A stretch of DNA of 64,000 nucleotides from Pelotomaculum thermopropionicum SI (GCA_000010565.1 AP009389.1:2961376-3025375), one strand, 5' to 3'; positions 16,469 to 27,291 are shown, numbered from the stretch's first letter. A program made the numbers and translations. Notes: generated by a model from the letters alone, not told the origin.

Positions 16469-16705
16469 CTACCCTACCACCTGGCGGGAGGGTAATTCAA
16501 CATATTCAGCTGCGGAAGTTGGAACCGGCAAAGGCAACCCATCTTCTTTAAGCCCTGCCAGGTGTATTTCTAATGCTCTGGTTAACCTGCGCAGGGTTTC
16601 TTCTATGGTTTTGCCCGTGGCCACACAACCGGGAACGTCCGGCAAATAAGCCGAATAGTTGTCTGGTCCTTGTTCAATTACAGCAAGGTATTTCACTTTA
16701 ATCAT
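16469..16705 (-). CDS. hicB: HicB-family antitoxin
   Basis: 78 residues: KVKYLAVIEQGPDNYSAYLPDVPGCVATGKTIEETLRRLTRALEIHL is split here by its family marks YSAYLPDVPGC and T.EE, the partial RNase-H-like HicB fold that inhibits HicA. No added DNA-binding tail is obvious beyond LPVPTSAAEYVEL. Its start overlaps the hicA stop by eight bases. Part of the inner element; likely maintains it. Confidence 0.88.
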   Translation of the reverse strand: MIKVKYLAVIEQGPDNYSAYLPDVPGCVATGKTIEETLRRLTRALEIHLAGLKEDGLPLPVPTSAAEYVELPSRQVVG

Positions 16706-16898
16706 CACCCTTCTTTTGTAATTTGGCTTGCCTTAAGATACTGGCTAAAGTCTTGGGGTGTAGCGTTTCCCCGGGCTTGCCTGCAACCGTCACCCGTCCT
16801 GGTTTTGTCGGGTGCTTGAATTGCCTGTGGCTTCCTTCCTGATTAACCAGGTACCAGCCATCTTCACGAAGCAACTTGATTACTTCCCTAACCTTCAT
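16698..16898 (-). CDS. hicA: HicA-family mRNA interferase toxin
   Basis: 66 residues from the ATG at 16898 (MKVREVIKLLREDGWYL), with GSHRQFKHP carrying the catalytic His of the dsRBD-like HicA fold, then GRVTVAGKPGETLHPKTLASILRQ. HicA cuts mRNA independent of ribosomes. GGGGAG lies seven bases before the ATG; the TTG at 16913 overlaps that site. Gene order hicA-hicB is the common one. Confidence 0.88.
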   Translation of the reverse strand: MKVREVIKLLREDGWYLVNQEGSHRQFKHPTKPGRVTVAGKPGETLHPKTLASILRQAKLQKKGDD

Positions 16899-16933
16899 TA
16901 AAAAACTCCCCAACTATCTCTTCCATCTAAACC

Positions 16934-18016
16934 TTAGTTACATCGGTGACGATAAATTTCATCCAAAATTTCCTTGGGTGTTTTACCCGCTTTAATCCGG
17001 CGCTGTACCCACCTTTGGGCGGCCCTGACGCCAACCCCCCGTTTATCGACAACGGCCTTAACCAGACCCCTATGTATCTGACTTTGCTTTATCTCCTCTC
17101 CGACGGCGGCAACTGTTTTTTCGTCAATGTCATAGTGCCGAACCGCCCTTTTAACCGTGACAGTGCCTTCTACTTGCCGAGAGGCCGTTTCGCTATAATA
17201 CCCAGACCGCCGCAGGCGATAATACAAGGCTTGTTTGCTTATCCCCAAAACGGCGGCAGCCTTTTCTGCCGGGGAAAACGTTTCCACCAGGCCGTTAGTA
17301 CCTTCCTGCGGCCTTTTTTGCTTCGACAGATAGCGGCGGCCTTTCGCGCAGCGTTTTACGTAAACTTCTGGCGAGTATATAACAGGATAGTACTGCCGCA
17401 AAAGCCTGTCGGTGACATAACCGGCCCCTTCTTCGCCTATCAGTCCGGCGACCCAACGCCAAAGCCATTTCTCGAAGTCTTGCTTCCACACTAAATCAAC
17501 CTCTACCTGCTGCCAGAGCATGACCCCCACGGAGGCCATGAGGGAATCCCGATCCGTCTCTTTGGTGGTATAGACCAGCGGCAAATCCCCCTGGCTGCGG
17601 TGTTTTCCTTGAACGGTAACTGTAACCTGCGAATACCACCAGTGCAATATTCCTTTGTGCGGTGCAACATACAGGCATAAATAACTGCCATCCCTTGGTA
17701 GTTCCGGTGCCTGGCTGTCAGGGTTAGTTTTTGAAAAAGAATGTGTGTATACCCACGGCGGAAGGCTTAATAATTCCCGGATCTGTTCAGCCGTCAACCC
17801 CGGCTTTGGCGGCGGCTGGCCGCCCCACCATTCTAAACGCCACAAGCGGGCAGGTTGCCCCCCTGCCTTTCTCCCCGGTGGCGGCGTGCTTCCTCCAACC
17901 TCGACCAGGGAATACCACCAGCCGCCAAAACCTTCCTGGCGAATGCCCCTCTTTGGCGGAGGGAGCGAACCCTGAAGCAATGCAGTTATAGTGTCAACAC
18001 AAAAATTTACCGGCAT
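16934..18016 (-). CDS. Large element protein with HTH, unknown function
   Basis: 360 residues that I do not recognise. The N-terminal 80 residues are rich in Gly, Pro and Trp (GWWYSLVEVGGSTPPPG, LEWWGGQPPPKPG). Then comes LTAEQIRELLSLPPWVY and a Trp-rich middle. Near residue 245 FSPAEKAAAVLGISKQALYYRLRRSGY is a helix-turn-helix, and the C-terminus (GVRAAQRWVQRRIKAGKTPKEILDEI) looks like a second DNA-binding helix pair. It is divergent from the XRE gene across 71 bp, so it may be the early gene controlled by that repressor, possibly a replication initiator or regulator. Function is a guess. Confidence 0.6.
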   Translation of the reverse strand: MPVNFCVDTITALLQGSLPPPKRGIRQEGFGGWWYSLVEVGGSTPPPGRKAGGQPARLWRLEWWGGQPPPKPGLTAEQIRELLSLPPWVYTHSFSKTNPDSQAPELPRDGSYLCLYVAPHKGILHWWYSQVTVTVQGKHRSQGDLPLVYTTKETDRDSLMASVGVMLWQQVEVDLVWKQDFEKWLWRWVAGLIGEEGAGYVTDRLLRQYYPVIYSPEVYVKRCAKGRRYLSKQKRPQEGTNGLVETFSPAEKAAAVLGISKQALYYRLRRSGYYSETASRQVEGTVTVKRAVRHYDIDEKTVAAVGEEIKQSQIHRGLVKAVVDKRGVGVRAAQRWVQRRIKAGKTPKEILDEIYRHRCN

Positions 18017-18087
18017 TTTCCCCCAGCGTTCGCTTTTTTGACTTTAGTATATCAAAAGACTATAGACGACACAAGGAGGAAGACACA

Positions 18088-18273
18088 ATGGACGTCAAGC
18101 GAGAACGTGAGAAACGCGGCTGGAGCAAGTCTGAGCTTTCAAGGCGAACAGGAATTGGCCTGACGGAAATCATTCGCATTGAAAAGGGACAACTACCGAT
18201 TTACCCAAAGTGGCGAAAACGCCTGGTGGAATGTTTCGGAATAACTGAGGTGGAAAACGATGGAGACCGCTAA
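18088..18273 (+). CDS. XRE-family repressor-like regulator (inner element)
   Basis: 61 residues, MDVKREREKRGWSKSELSRR with TGIGLTEIIRIEKGQ completing the helix-turn-helix. A strong AGGAGG ribosome site precedes the ATG. The divergent 71-bp region upstream contains TTGACT and several TATA-like boxes. It is a paralogue of the 63-residue regulator at 15606 but diverged (SRRTGI..., then different), so the two elements may have different immunity. Confidence 0.8.
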   Translation: MDVKREREKRGWSKSELSRRTGIGLTEIIRIEKGQLPIYPKWRKRLVECFGITEVENDGDR

Positions 18274-18778
18274 GGATTGGGACGATCTCCCTGCGGTGTT
18301 GACGATCGAAGAAACGGCCCACTTCCTACGGCGTGGTTATCGCTGCATCCTGCAGCTCTGCCACCAGCGAGGCTTCCCGGCGATGCGTCTGGGGCGTAGG
18401 TGGCTGATAAACCGCGATGGCCTCAGGCGGTGGATATGGGCGACAGACAGAGCAGAAAGAGCAGAAATAAAAACCCCAGCGGCGACTGGGGCGGCGGAGG
18501 AAAGGCAAAGGCAGGTGTTTTATATGGCAATTATATCAGAAAACCGTCTTCAAGAAAAACAGCTTAAAAGACTAATGGGCGAGGACTACTATACTAAACC
18601 GGCCTTGCGGCTGATATTGAGCGGACTCGGAGGAGTCCAGGCCGTCGAGGACATGGACGGCGGGCGGAGCGTCGAGTGGGGCGACCTGAAGACCGAAAGG
18701 GAACGGAAGATCGCTATGGTCTATTTTTGGCAGGGCGTTGAGCAGGCGGAGCGCTGGAGGGAGGATGGGATACTATGA
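18260..18778 (+). CDS. AlpA-like HTH protein with extra C-terminal domain
   Basis: 172 residues. Residues 1-60 are the same AlpA/excisionase-type domain as at 15794 (EETAHFLRRGYRCILQLCHQ, GRRWLINRDGLRRW). The rest (from about residue 90, MAIISENRLQEKQLKRLMGEDYYTKPALRLILSG, then VEWGDLKTERERKIAMVYFWQGVEQAERW) resembles nothing I know. An internal ATG at 18524 could start this second part as its own protein. Overlaps the XRE gene by 14 bp and the primase gene by 4 bp, so these three form one operon. Confidence 0.65.
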   Translation: METAKDWDDLPAVLTIEETAHFLRRGYRCILQLCHQRGFPAMRLGRRWLINRDGLRRWIWATDRAERAEIKTPAATGAAEERQRQVFYMAIISENRLQEKQLKRLMGEDYYTKPALRLILSGLGGVQAVEDMDGGRSVEWGDLKTERERKIAMVYFWQGVEQAERWREDGIL

Positions 18779-20772
18779 GCCCTACTTTACGAAATGTCCT
18801 CTCCCGCTTAGAAGGCGTCAAACGTTGCGGCAGCGGCTGGCAGGCATTCTGCCCCAGCCATGACGACCGGAAGCCTAGCTTACACGTTTCCAAAGGGGGA
18901 GACGGGCGGGTTTTGGTTCATTGCCATGCCGGTTGTTCAGTTAATGACGTTTGCACTGCCATAGGACTGGAGGTTAAGGACCTATACCCGGAACCGGAGC
19001 GGAAGCGGAACCAGGCAGGCTCCGGCGAAGTCATTGCAACTTACGACTACAAAGACGCAAACGGCAAGTTGTTGTTTCAGGTGTGCCGAACTGCCGACAA
19101 GCGTTTCTTCCAGCGGCGGCCCGACGGCAAAGGCGGCTGGATAAACGGCCTGGGGAACGTCAAACCTGTGCTGTACCGGCTGCCGGAGCTTATTCAGGCC
19201 GTCCAGCGCGGCGAAACGGCGTTTATCCCGGAAGGCGAAAAGGACGTTGAAAACCTGGTGCGGCTGGGGCTGACAGCGACCACCTCCCCGATGGGCGCGG
19301 GAAAGTGGCGGGACTGTTACAGTGACTGGCTGAAGGGCGCGAACTGCGTTATTCTGCCCGACAACGACGAGCCCGGACGCAAACATGCCCAGCAGGTGGC
19401 CCAATCCCTTCACGGCAAAGCTGCCAGCATTAAGGTGGTAGAACTGCCTGGCCTGCCGGAAAAAGGTGACGTGAGCAACTGGCTGGCTGCCGGCGGGACA
19501 AAGGAGGAACTGCTGAAACTGGCGGCGGAGGCTGCGGAGTGGGAACCGGCAGGGAAAACCAAGCCGGTAATCGTTCGGCTGGCCGAAGTGGAGCCGGAGG
19601 AAGTGGCCTGGCTATGGGAGCCGTATATCCCTCTTGGCAAGCTGACCATCCTGGAGGGAGACCCTGGCGTAGGTAAGACCTGGCTAGCCCTCCAGTTGGC
19701 GGCCATCGTAAGCCGTGGAGACCCCTTCCCCGGCCTCGATGGGGTGCCTAGGGAGCGGCGGGAACCGGCAAACGTGGTTTACCTTTCGGCAGAGGACGGC
19801 CTAGCTGATACCTTACGGCCACGGCTGGATAAGGCCGGCGCGGACGTTAACCGGGTTTATGCGTTAACCGGCTGGGAAGGCAAGAGCAAAACCGGTAGCA
19901 TTACCTTGCTGGCCCTGGACGTGATTGAAACAGCCCTGCAACAAGTCAAACCGGCCCTGGTGGTTGTAGACCCTCTCCAGGCTTACCTGGGTGCGGGAGT
20001 GGATATGCATCGAGCTAACGAGGTGCGGCCCGTCCTGGCTGGCCTGGCGGCTTTAGCGGAACGGTACAAATGCGCGGCCCTTTGTATCCGGCACTTGGGG
20101 AAAAGCCAGCAAGACCGGGCAATTTACCGGGGACTGGGCAGCATTGACTTTGCGGCGGCGGCTAGAAGTATTCTGCTGGTTGGGCAACATCCGGACGACG
20201 AACACAGGCGAGTGCTGGCACAGAGTAAGAACTCGCTGGCGGCTAAGGGCGTATCCATTGCCTTTGAATTGAGAGAGGACGGCTTTTTCTGGTGCGGGTT
20301 ATCGGACATAACTGTTGAAGCGTTGCTTGCGGTCCCAAGGAGCGAGGAAGAGAAGTCTGCAGTTGACGAAGCGGCGGGCTTTCTGCGGGAAGCCCTGGCC
20401 GGGGATAAGCTGCGGCTGGAGGCCCCGGCCGGGGTGTTGACCCCGGAGTTAAAAGAACTACTAGCGGCGCATAAGCAAGAATTAGTTTGTCAACTCACGT
20501 GGACAACCATGCTTGACCGGGCAAACAAAAGCTATAAGCCCGGTGCTCTCCAATGGGCAAGGACACACTTCCCGGACTTGGAGAATCCTCTAAGGGAGGC
20601 CGAAAGCCGGTTTGAAAAGGCTTACCACCGGCAGGACATCGAAGGCGTCCAGCAAGCTGCAGCAACTTGGGAGGCTACCATAAAGAGGACATGCCTGCTT
20701 TATGAATTTGCCAGCAACGGCGGCAGCGTTTTAAGCAAAGCTGAAAAGCCTTCTTTGAGGAAGTCTTGTTGA
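18775..20772 (+). CDS. Primase-helicase (zinc finger, TOPRIM, RepA-like AAA ATPase)
   Basis: 665 residues. N-terminal CHC2-like zinc finger (FCPSHDDRKPSLHV, CHAGCS; residues 20-60), a TOPRIM fold at about 140-235 (FIPEGEKDVENLVRLGL, ILPDNDEPGRKHA), then an AAA_25/RepA-type ATPase at about 270-480 with Walker A GDPGVGKTWLA, Walker B LVVVDPLQAYLG and CIRHLGKS. A C-terminal tail of about 160 residues follows. It likely starts replication of the excised element. TOPRIM-helicase fusions of this kind are the replication genes of phages and phage satellites. Confidence 0.85.
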   Translation: MSPTLRNVLSRLEGVKRCGSGWQAFCPSHDDRKPSLHVSKGGDGRVLVHCHAGCSVNDVCTAIGLEVKDLYPEPERKRNQAGSGEVIATYDYKDANGKLLFQVCRTADKRFFQRRPDGKGGWINGLGNVKPVLYRLPELIQAVQRGETAFIPEGEKDVENLVRLGLTATTSPMGAGKWRDCYSDWLKGANCVILPDNDEPGRKHAQQVAQSLHGKAASIKVVELPGLPEKGDVSNWLAAGGTKEELLKLAAEAAEWEPAGKTKPVIVRLAEVEPEEVAWLWEPYIPLGKLTILEGDPGVGKTWLALQLAAIVSRGDPFPGLDGVPRERREPANVVYLSAEDGLADTLRPRLDKAGADVNRVYALTGWEGKSKTGSITLLALDVIETALQQVKPALVVVDPLQAYLGAGVDMHRANEVRPVLAGLAALAERYKCAALCIRHLGKSQQDRAIYRGLGSIDFAAAARSILLVGQHPDDEHRRVLAQSKNSLAAKGVSIAFELREDGFFWCGLSDITVEALLAVPRSEEEKSAVDEAAGFLREALAGDKLRLEAPAGVLTPELKELLAAHKQELVCQLTWTTMLDRANKSYKPGALQWARTHFPDLENPLREAESRFEKAYHRQDIEGVQQAAATWEATIKRTCLLYEFASNGGSVLSKAEKPSLRKSC

Positions 20773-20826
20773 CACAAGAAGCGGAGCGGGAAATGCTGCT
20801 GGTTTTTTTGGAAAGGAGGGCAAGCC

Positions 20827-20907
20827 GTGGATAAACTGCTGATTGGTGTATGGATAGTTAACGCATTATGCTTTATCACCGGCCTTGTAATTATATTTGG
20901 CAGGTAA
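20827..20907 (+). CDS. Tiny single-helix membrane peptide
   Basis: A 26-codon ORF, MDKLLIGVWIVNALCFITGL then VIIFGR, is one continuous membrane helix. GTG start with AAAGGAGGG six bases upstream, an excellent ribosome site. It follows the primase-helicase by 54 bp. No family is recognised; peptides of this size in elements may be toxins or membrane modulators. Confidence 0.45.
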   Translation: MDKLLIGVWIVNALCFITGLVIIFGR

Positions 20908-20992
20908 TACATTAAAAAATCCAAAGGTATGTTCTAAAATTTAGAAACGCTTTCCTGTTTCACGAGAAAACCTGCCAAGGAGATGATGAACA

Positions 20993-21469
20993 ATGCCTTT
21001 CATACCGAAGTTCCCGACCCGGACGGACAAGGCCCGTGGTTACGTCGAGGACTGCTTGCGCCTGAATGTCGAGCGATTTAGCAGGAAAACGATGGCCCTC
21101 TTCCCAGGTGAAATGTGTAAGCTGATTTGGTGCCCCCCAGCTCCCTGGAAGCTGCCTGAATTTTCCCTGCTTGCTGCCGTCGATGAAAAGTTTGTTTTGC
21201 TGAAGTTTCCCGACGACCGCAGCCAGGTTATCTCCTTTGTTTACGTACCCGGCGGCCACAATTCCCGGCGGCGTTTTTTCCTTTGTCCCAGGTGCCGGAA
21301 AAACTGCCGGACGTTATGGCTACCAGGCCCTGACGGCGTATTTGCCTGCCGGAAGTGCCACGGCCTGGCATATTGGGACTGGCGGCAACCGGGGTGGAAG
21401 CGAACCCCACACAAGCTGCCGGGTGCAATTTTGAGAAACTTCCTGCGCCGGGCACAGCTTTTGGACTAG
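20993..21469 (+). CDS. Element protein with two zinc ribbons
   Basis: 158 residues. The C-terminal part has FFLCPRCRKNCRTLWLPGP and VFACRKCHGLAYWDW, two CxxC pairs forming a zinc ribbon often seen in small proteins of integrative elements in Firmicutes. No enzyme motif. Likely DNA- or protein-binding. ATG preceded by AAGGAG. It follows the tiny membrane peptide by 85 bp on the same strand and may share its transcript. Confidence 0.6.
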   Translation: MPFIPKFPTRTDKARGYVEDCLRLNVERFSRKTMALFPGEMCKLIWCPPAPWKLPEFSLLAAVDEKFVLLKFPDDRSQVISFVYVPGGHNSRRRFFLCPRCRKNCRTLWLPGPDGVFACRKCHGLAYWDWRQPGWKRTPHKLPGAILRNFLRRAQLLD

Positions 21470-21505
21470 TTAACAACCACCCCTCCCATGCCCCCGAAGA
21501 AGTAG

Positions 21506-22222
21506 TTATAACGTTGACACTCCTTGATCATGCCGACTACGTGAAGCGCGTATAAACAGAATAACTGCCATTATTGCGGACAAGACCACAAGGCCGGCCC
21601 ATACCCCTGTAGCTATGTTTCGCTTCCGCCAGGCCCAACACATAAATTCAGACCTTGCGGTATCTTCGGCCCATTTTTGTTGGTTATCTAGTTCGCCTCT
21701 TATTTTCCTTTCATTCTGAGCTGTATTAACAGTAAGTTCATGTGCGTTTATTATGTCTTGAGGTATTCCTTTATTAAGTTTTTCGTCAGAGAAGTCTAAA
21801 GGTATAAAGCGGCCTTGTTGTTTTCTTAATTCAAGAGTTTCTTTACGTATTTTTTCCATGTTTTCGTTGATAAGTTCATCATATTTAGCGTTTGCCCATT
21901 TGTACTGTTCCTTTATTTCTTCATATTCCGCAAGTTTTTTCTCTAACTCTTGTCTTTTCTGTACTTCTTCCGGGCTTGCCAATATTTGCTCCTTTCTTTT
22001 TGCAATATCCGCCTGCGAAGGAACAGGTCTCATTTCGCCACTATATACCTCCCCGTTCGCAATTCCATACAGAGCCACCCATGCCTGCCCCGTCCAGCGG
22101 TCCCGCATATGAGCTATTTTAGCCTTAGAATCCGACTGTACCGGACCCTTCTCCCACCTGAAAGGCCAGGCGGCCAACAACAGAAGGCATATGACGACAG
22201 GGATTATCCATGCTCGTTTCAT
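21506..22222 (-). CDS. Two-helix membrane protein with cytoplasmic or external coiled coil
   Basis: 238 residues from the chosen ATG (MKRAWIIPVVICLLLLAAWPF, membrane helix 1). A charged coiled coil spans about residues 60-130 (QADIAKRKEQILASPEEVQK, RQELEKKLAEYEEIKEQYKW) and helix 2 is near the end (GVWAGLVVLSAIMAVILFI). No family recognised. GGGGGTG lies just before; ATG at 22228 is an equal alternative start. It is opposite in direction to the replication operon, so it is a cargo gene under separate control. Confidence 0.6.
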   Translation of the reverse strand: MKRAWIIPVVICLLLLAAWPFRWEKGPVQSDSKAKIAHMRDRWTGQAWVALYGIANGEVYSGEMRPVPSQADIAKRKEQILASPEEVQKRQELEKKLAEYEEIKEQYKWANAKYDELINENMEKIRKETLELRKQQGRFIPLDFSDEKLNKGIPQDIINAHELTVNTAQNERKIRGELDNQQKWAEDTARSEFMCWAWRKRNIATGVWAGLVVLSAIMAVILFIRASRSRHDQGVSTL

Positions 22223-22377
22223 GTTCATCACCCCCAACGGGTATTTACAAGCTAGCAAAAGGCGATTAACCCGATTGTGAAGTATTCCAAGTAAATCCCT
22301 CTACAATGGCTATAAACGCAACCCTTTTCATTGATTGATTCACTTCCCCATTTTTGTTATAGGCTTTCAATAGCTCC

Positions 22378-22677
22378 TCAAGAAAATCCTGCCAAAATAA
22401 GCAATTTTTTTAGAGAGGAACCCGCATCAACAGCCTTCGCAAACTCGGCAGCACGGCGGACGGTCTTCTCACCTACACCGGCAAGAGAAGCTATCTTTTC
22501 GGCAGTCTTTTCCCGGTGGACATTTTGTCCACCGGATATATCTCTATCTGCAAACCCCGTTGCCGCCTTCTTCTGCCTCTCGTACATCCTCCCAAGCACC
22601 AAAAGCCTCTGCTCGTCCGTCAGGTTGCGCCTGGCAAGCTGGTTCTGGTCTATCCACGATTTTGTCCACTTGATTTT
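22378..22677 (-). pseudogene. ParB-like/plasmid-partition protein fragment
   Basis: The open frame reads KWTKSWIDQNQLARRNLTDE then QRLLVLGRMYERQKK, SGGQNVHREKTAEKIASLAG and VGEKTVRRAAEFAKAVDA. This is the internal segment of a family of ParB-N-terminal element proteins (NQ.ARRNLT.EQR..L.G..Y...K...KTAE.IA...GVSEKTVRRAAEFAKAVD). A stop (TAG at 22680) cuts the N-terminus, and no start with ribosome site is seen, so it is a remnant. The 440 bp from 22678 to 23118 hold no other gene that I can support. Confidence 0.65.
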
Positions 22678-23059
22678 CTACCGCCGCCGTGTCGCTTCTT
22701 CTGCCTCATAAACACGCTCCCATATACCGAGACGTAGGGTATTACCTGTACACCCCCGCCGGGATTCCTTCGACATGGGATGCCCAAACCCTGACGGCCC
22801 CCTTTTTCACGGAAGGAGGCCCCTACCCCCCGGCAAACAGGCATAAAGCAGACGTTTTTTGCGGGAGAAGAGGGACTTAGACGAAAAGAGGCCCGCATAA
22901 AGGCCCAAATTTGCGTTGAAAACACCCCGGTAATGGTTTTATACCTGCCTGGAGTTAGACCGGCCTAAATTCGCTTCTAAACGTGCCTGGCGCATTGTTG
23001 TTATAAGTTATGCTTATGGGTAAAAAACATACCTGCCGGTAGAACTTTTCGACAAGGGC

Positions 23060-23088
23060 TTGACTGCTTCCTGCAATAGTATTAATAT
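23060..23088 (+). promoter_or_regulatory. Predicted sigma-A promoter of the integrase operon
   Basis: TTGACT and TAATAT with a 17-base spacer, 31 bp before the TTG start at 23119. It would drive the 112-residue gene and the integrase. Confidence 0.65.
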
Positions 23089-23118
23089 GGTACTAACTAC
23101 AATAGGGAGGGAGGCAAA

Positions 23119-23457
23119 TTGTTTATTGCGTGGACACCAGTTAAAAAGAAATACTATCCGTATCTGCGAAGGAACTTCCTGCAGGACGGCAGAGTGAAGA
23201 GCGAGGCCGCTTACCTTGGTGCTACCTTAGAGGAAGCGGAAGCGGCTTTGCGTAAGGCAAGGCTGCCGGAAGAGGAAAAGCAGCGCCTAATTGCTGAGCT
23301 TTACCGCAAGCAGCCGAAGGAACCGCCGACCAGGCAGGTGGAGCGGAAGGCGGCCCGGCAGCTAAAGCGGATCGCAGAGTGGTACGGCCAGAGTGAGCGG
23401 GTGCAGGAGGCCGTAAACGCGGCATTAGTAATTCTGGAAGGAGGCAAAGGGAAATGA
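23119..23457 (+). CDS. Hypothetical protein before integrase
   Basis: 112 residues, MFIAWTPVKKKYYPYLRRNF, then long charged helices (EEAEAALRKARLPEEEKQRLIAELYRKQ, VERKAARQLKRIAEWYGQSERVQEAV). All-helical and basic; no family recognised. TTG start with GGGAGGG upstream. It overlaps the integrase start by four bases, so it is co-translated and may help recombination. Confidence 0.6.
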   Translation: MFIAWTPVKKKYYPYLRRNFLQDGRVKSEAAYLGATLEEAEAALRKARLPEEEKQRLIAELYRKQPKEPPTRQVERKAARQLKRIAEWYGQSERVQEAVNAALVILEGGKGK

Positions 23458-24113
23458 GTAAGCGCGGCCACGGAGAGGGAACCATTTACCGGCATGTCAA
23501 AACGGGCAAGTGGGCGGCCCAGGCGTCTATCGGCTATGATTATGAAGGCAAAATAAAGCGGATTACGAAATACTTCGAGACCCGCAAGGAAGCCCAGGAC
23601 TGGCTTGCTCAAGTGCAGCACGAAAAGAACACCGGCCAGTTTGTGGAGCCGGACAAGGCCGTTTTTGGCGACTGGCTTAACCGGTGGCTGACCGTTTATG
23701 TCAAGCCGAAGATAAGACCGGCCAGCTACGCAAATTATAAGGACGTTGCCAGAAATCACATTATCCCGGCTCTGGGCAATATCCCCTTGCAAAAGCTGAC
23801 CACGGACATAATCCAGGAGTTTTACAACCGGAAAAGCGAAAATGGGCGGCTGGACGGCAAAGGCGGTCTTTCGCCCAGGATAATTCACCTGATCCACCAG
23901 GTGATCAACGGCGCGTTAAAGCAGGCGGTAAGGCAAAAGCTGATCACCCATAACCCGGCGGAATACACCACACGGCCCAGCTTAAAGTACAGGGAAATGC
24001 AACCCCTGTGCAGTAAAAACCGTTTTGCAGTAAACTTCAAAACCCCGGAACCCTTGATATTACTGGAGCGGGTGACGGGGATCGAACCCGCAGCCCTCAG
24101 CTTGGGAAGCTGA
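23454..24113 (+). pseudogene. Tyrosine integrase lacking its catalytic domain
   Basis: Residues 1-60 (GEGTIYRHVKTGKWAAQASI, FETRKEAQDWLAQV) are the AP2-like arm-binding domain and about 65-170 the SAM-like core-binding domain (FGDWLNRWLTVYVKPKIRPA, ALGNIPLQKLTTDIIQEFYN). After KYREMQPL, where relatives continue into the R..HxxR..Y catalytic domain, the frame runs into non-coding TGCAGTAAA repeats and then tRNA-Gly DNA, so the last residues are not integrase. About 210 catalytic residues are missing. The same endpoint occurs in the copy at 16002-16268. Confidence 0.88.
23841..24108. repeat. Direct repeat, inner element proximal end
   Basis: About 268 bp, roughly 95% identical to 16002-16268. 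It spans the integrase 3' remnant, two TGCAGTAAA arm repeats (24007-24035) and the 3' half of tRNA-Gly. With its partner it bounds the 7.8-kb inner element. Confidence 0.9.
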
Positions 24114-24138
24114 TGCTCTACCATTGAGCTACACCCGC
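24064..24138 (-). tRNA. tRNA-Gly (anticodon CCC), integration target
   Basis: Acceptor GCGGGTG pairs with CACCCGC, D-arm GCTC...GAGC, anticodon stem TCAGC/GCTGA with loop TTCCCAA giving CCC, T-arm GCGGG-TTCGATC-CCCGT, and an encoded CCA. The gene is intact; its 3' half is supplied by the integrated element. Confidence 0.95.
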
Positions 24139-24267
24139 ACATTTTTTTATAATTATAGCCTTCTTCCGGGCAAAAATCAAGGCCGGCCCGGGATTGTTTT
24201 TAAATAATACAGGCAGCCCTTTGCGCTGCCCTGATTTTAACGCTCGACACCTGGCGCCCGGTTGAAT

Positions 24268-24291
24268 GCAATTTGCCTTCAGGCAAATTGC
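24268..24291. terminator. 10-bp hairpin between tRNA-Glu and tRNA-Gly
   Basis: GCAATTTGCC and GGCAAATTGC are perfect complements around a four-base loop. No clear T-run on either side, so it may be a weak terminator or a processing structure. Confidence 0.4.
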
Positions 24292-24333
24292 TTCTAAATC
24301 GAACCTCCGGCTTCGAACTTCCAATTTCTAAAG

Positions 24334-24409
24334 TGGTGACCCCACCGGGATTCGAACCCGGGTTACCGCCGTGAAAGGGCGGTGTCTTAGGCCGCTTGAC
24401 CATGGGGCC
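24334..24409 (-). tRNA. tRNA-Glu (anticodon TTC)
   Basis: Acceptor GGCCCCA with TGGGGTC, anticodon stem CCGCC/GGCGG around CTTTCAC giving TTC, T-arm CCGGG-TTCGAAT-CCCGG, encoded CCA. Confidence 0.95.
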
Positions 24410-24452
24410 AACTAGGATATGATATGTAAGAAGTGAGACATGAGATTATAGT

Positions 24453-24528
24453 TGGTGAGCCATGGTGGACTCGAACCACCGACACCCTGATTAAAAGTCA
24501 GGTGCTCTACCGGCTGAGCTAATGGCCC
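24453..24528 (-). tRNA. tRNA-Lys (anticodon TTT)
   Basis: Acceptor GGGCCAT with ATGGCTC, anticodon loop CTTTTAA giving TTT, T-arm GGTGG-TTCGAGT-CCACC, encoded CCA. It lies 79 bp downstream of purA on the same strand. Confidence 0.95.
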
Positions 24529-24607
24529 ATCCCGCCTTACATTTAGATATGTTACTATAACGGTGCAGGGGTGTCAACCTCTAAAATAACGCTTCCGGTG
24601 CTAAATT

Positions 24608-27291
<2,684 letters not shown>

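Noticed and set aside
20769..20834. 21-codon ORF with TTG overlapping the primase-helicase stop
   Set aside because: Only the TTGA overlap supports it; there is no family and it overlaps the better-supported membrane peptide.
22650..22925. 91-codon minus-strand ORF before the integrase operon
   Set aside because: Composition is atypical, no ribosome site, and it overlaps the ParB-like remnant in another frame.
24034..24113. Integrase ORF continuing into tRNA-Gly
   Set aside because: The last 25 or so residues (ERVTGIEPAALSLGS and before) are translation of tRNA and arm repeats, not a protein domain.
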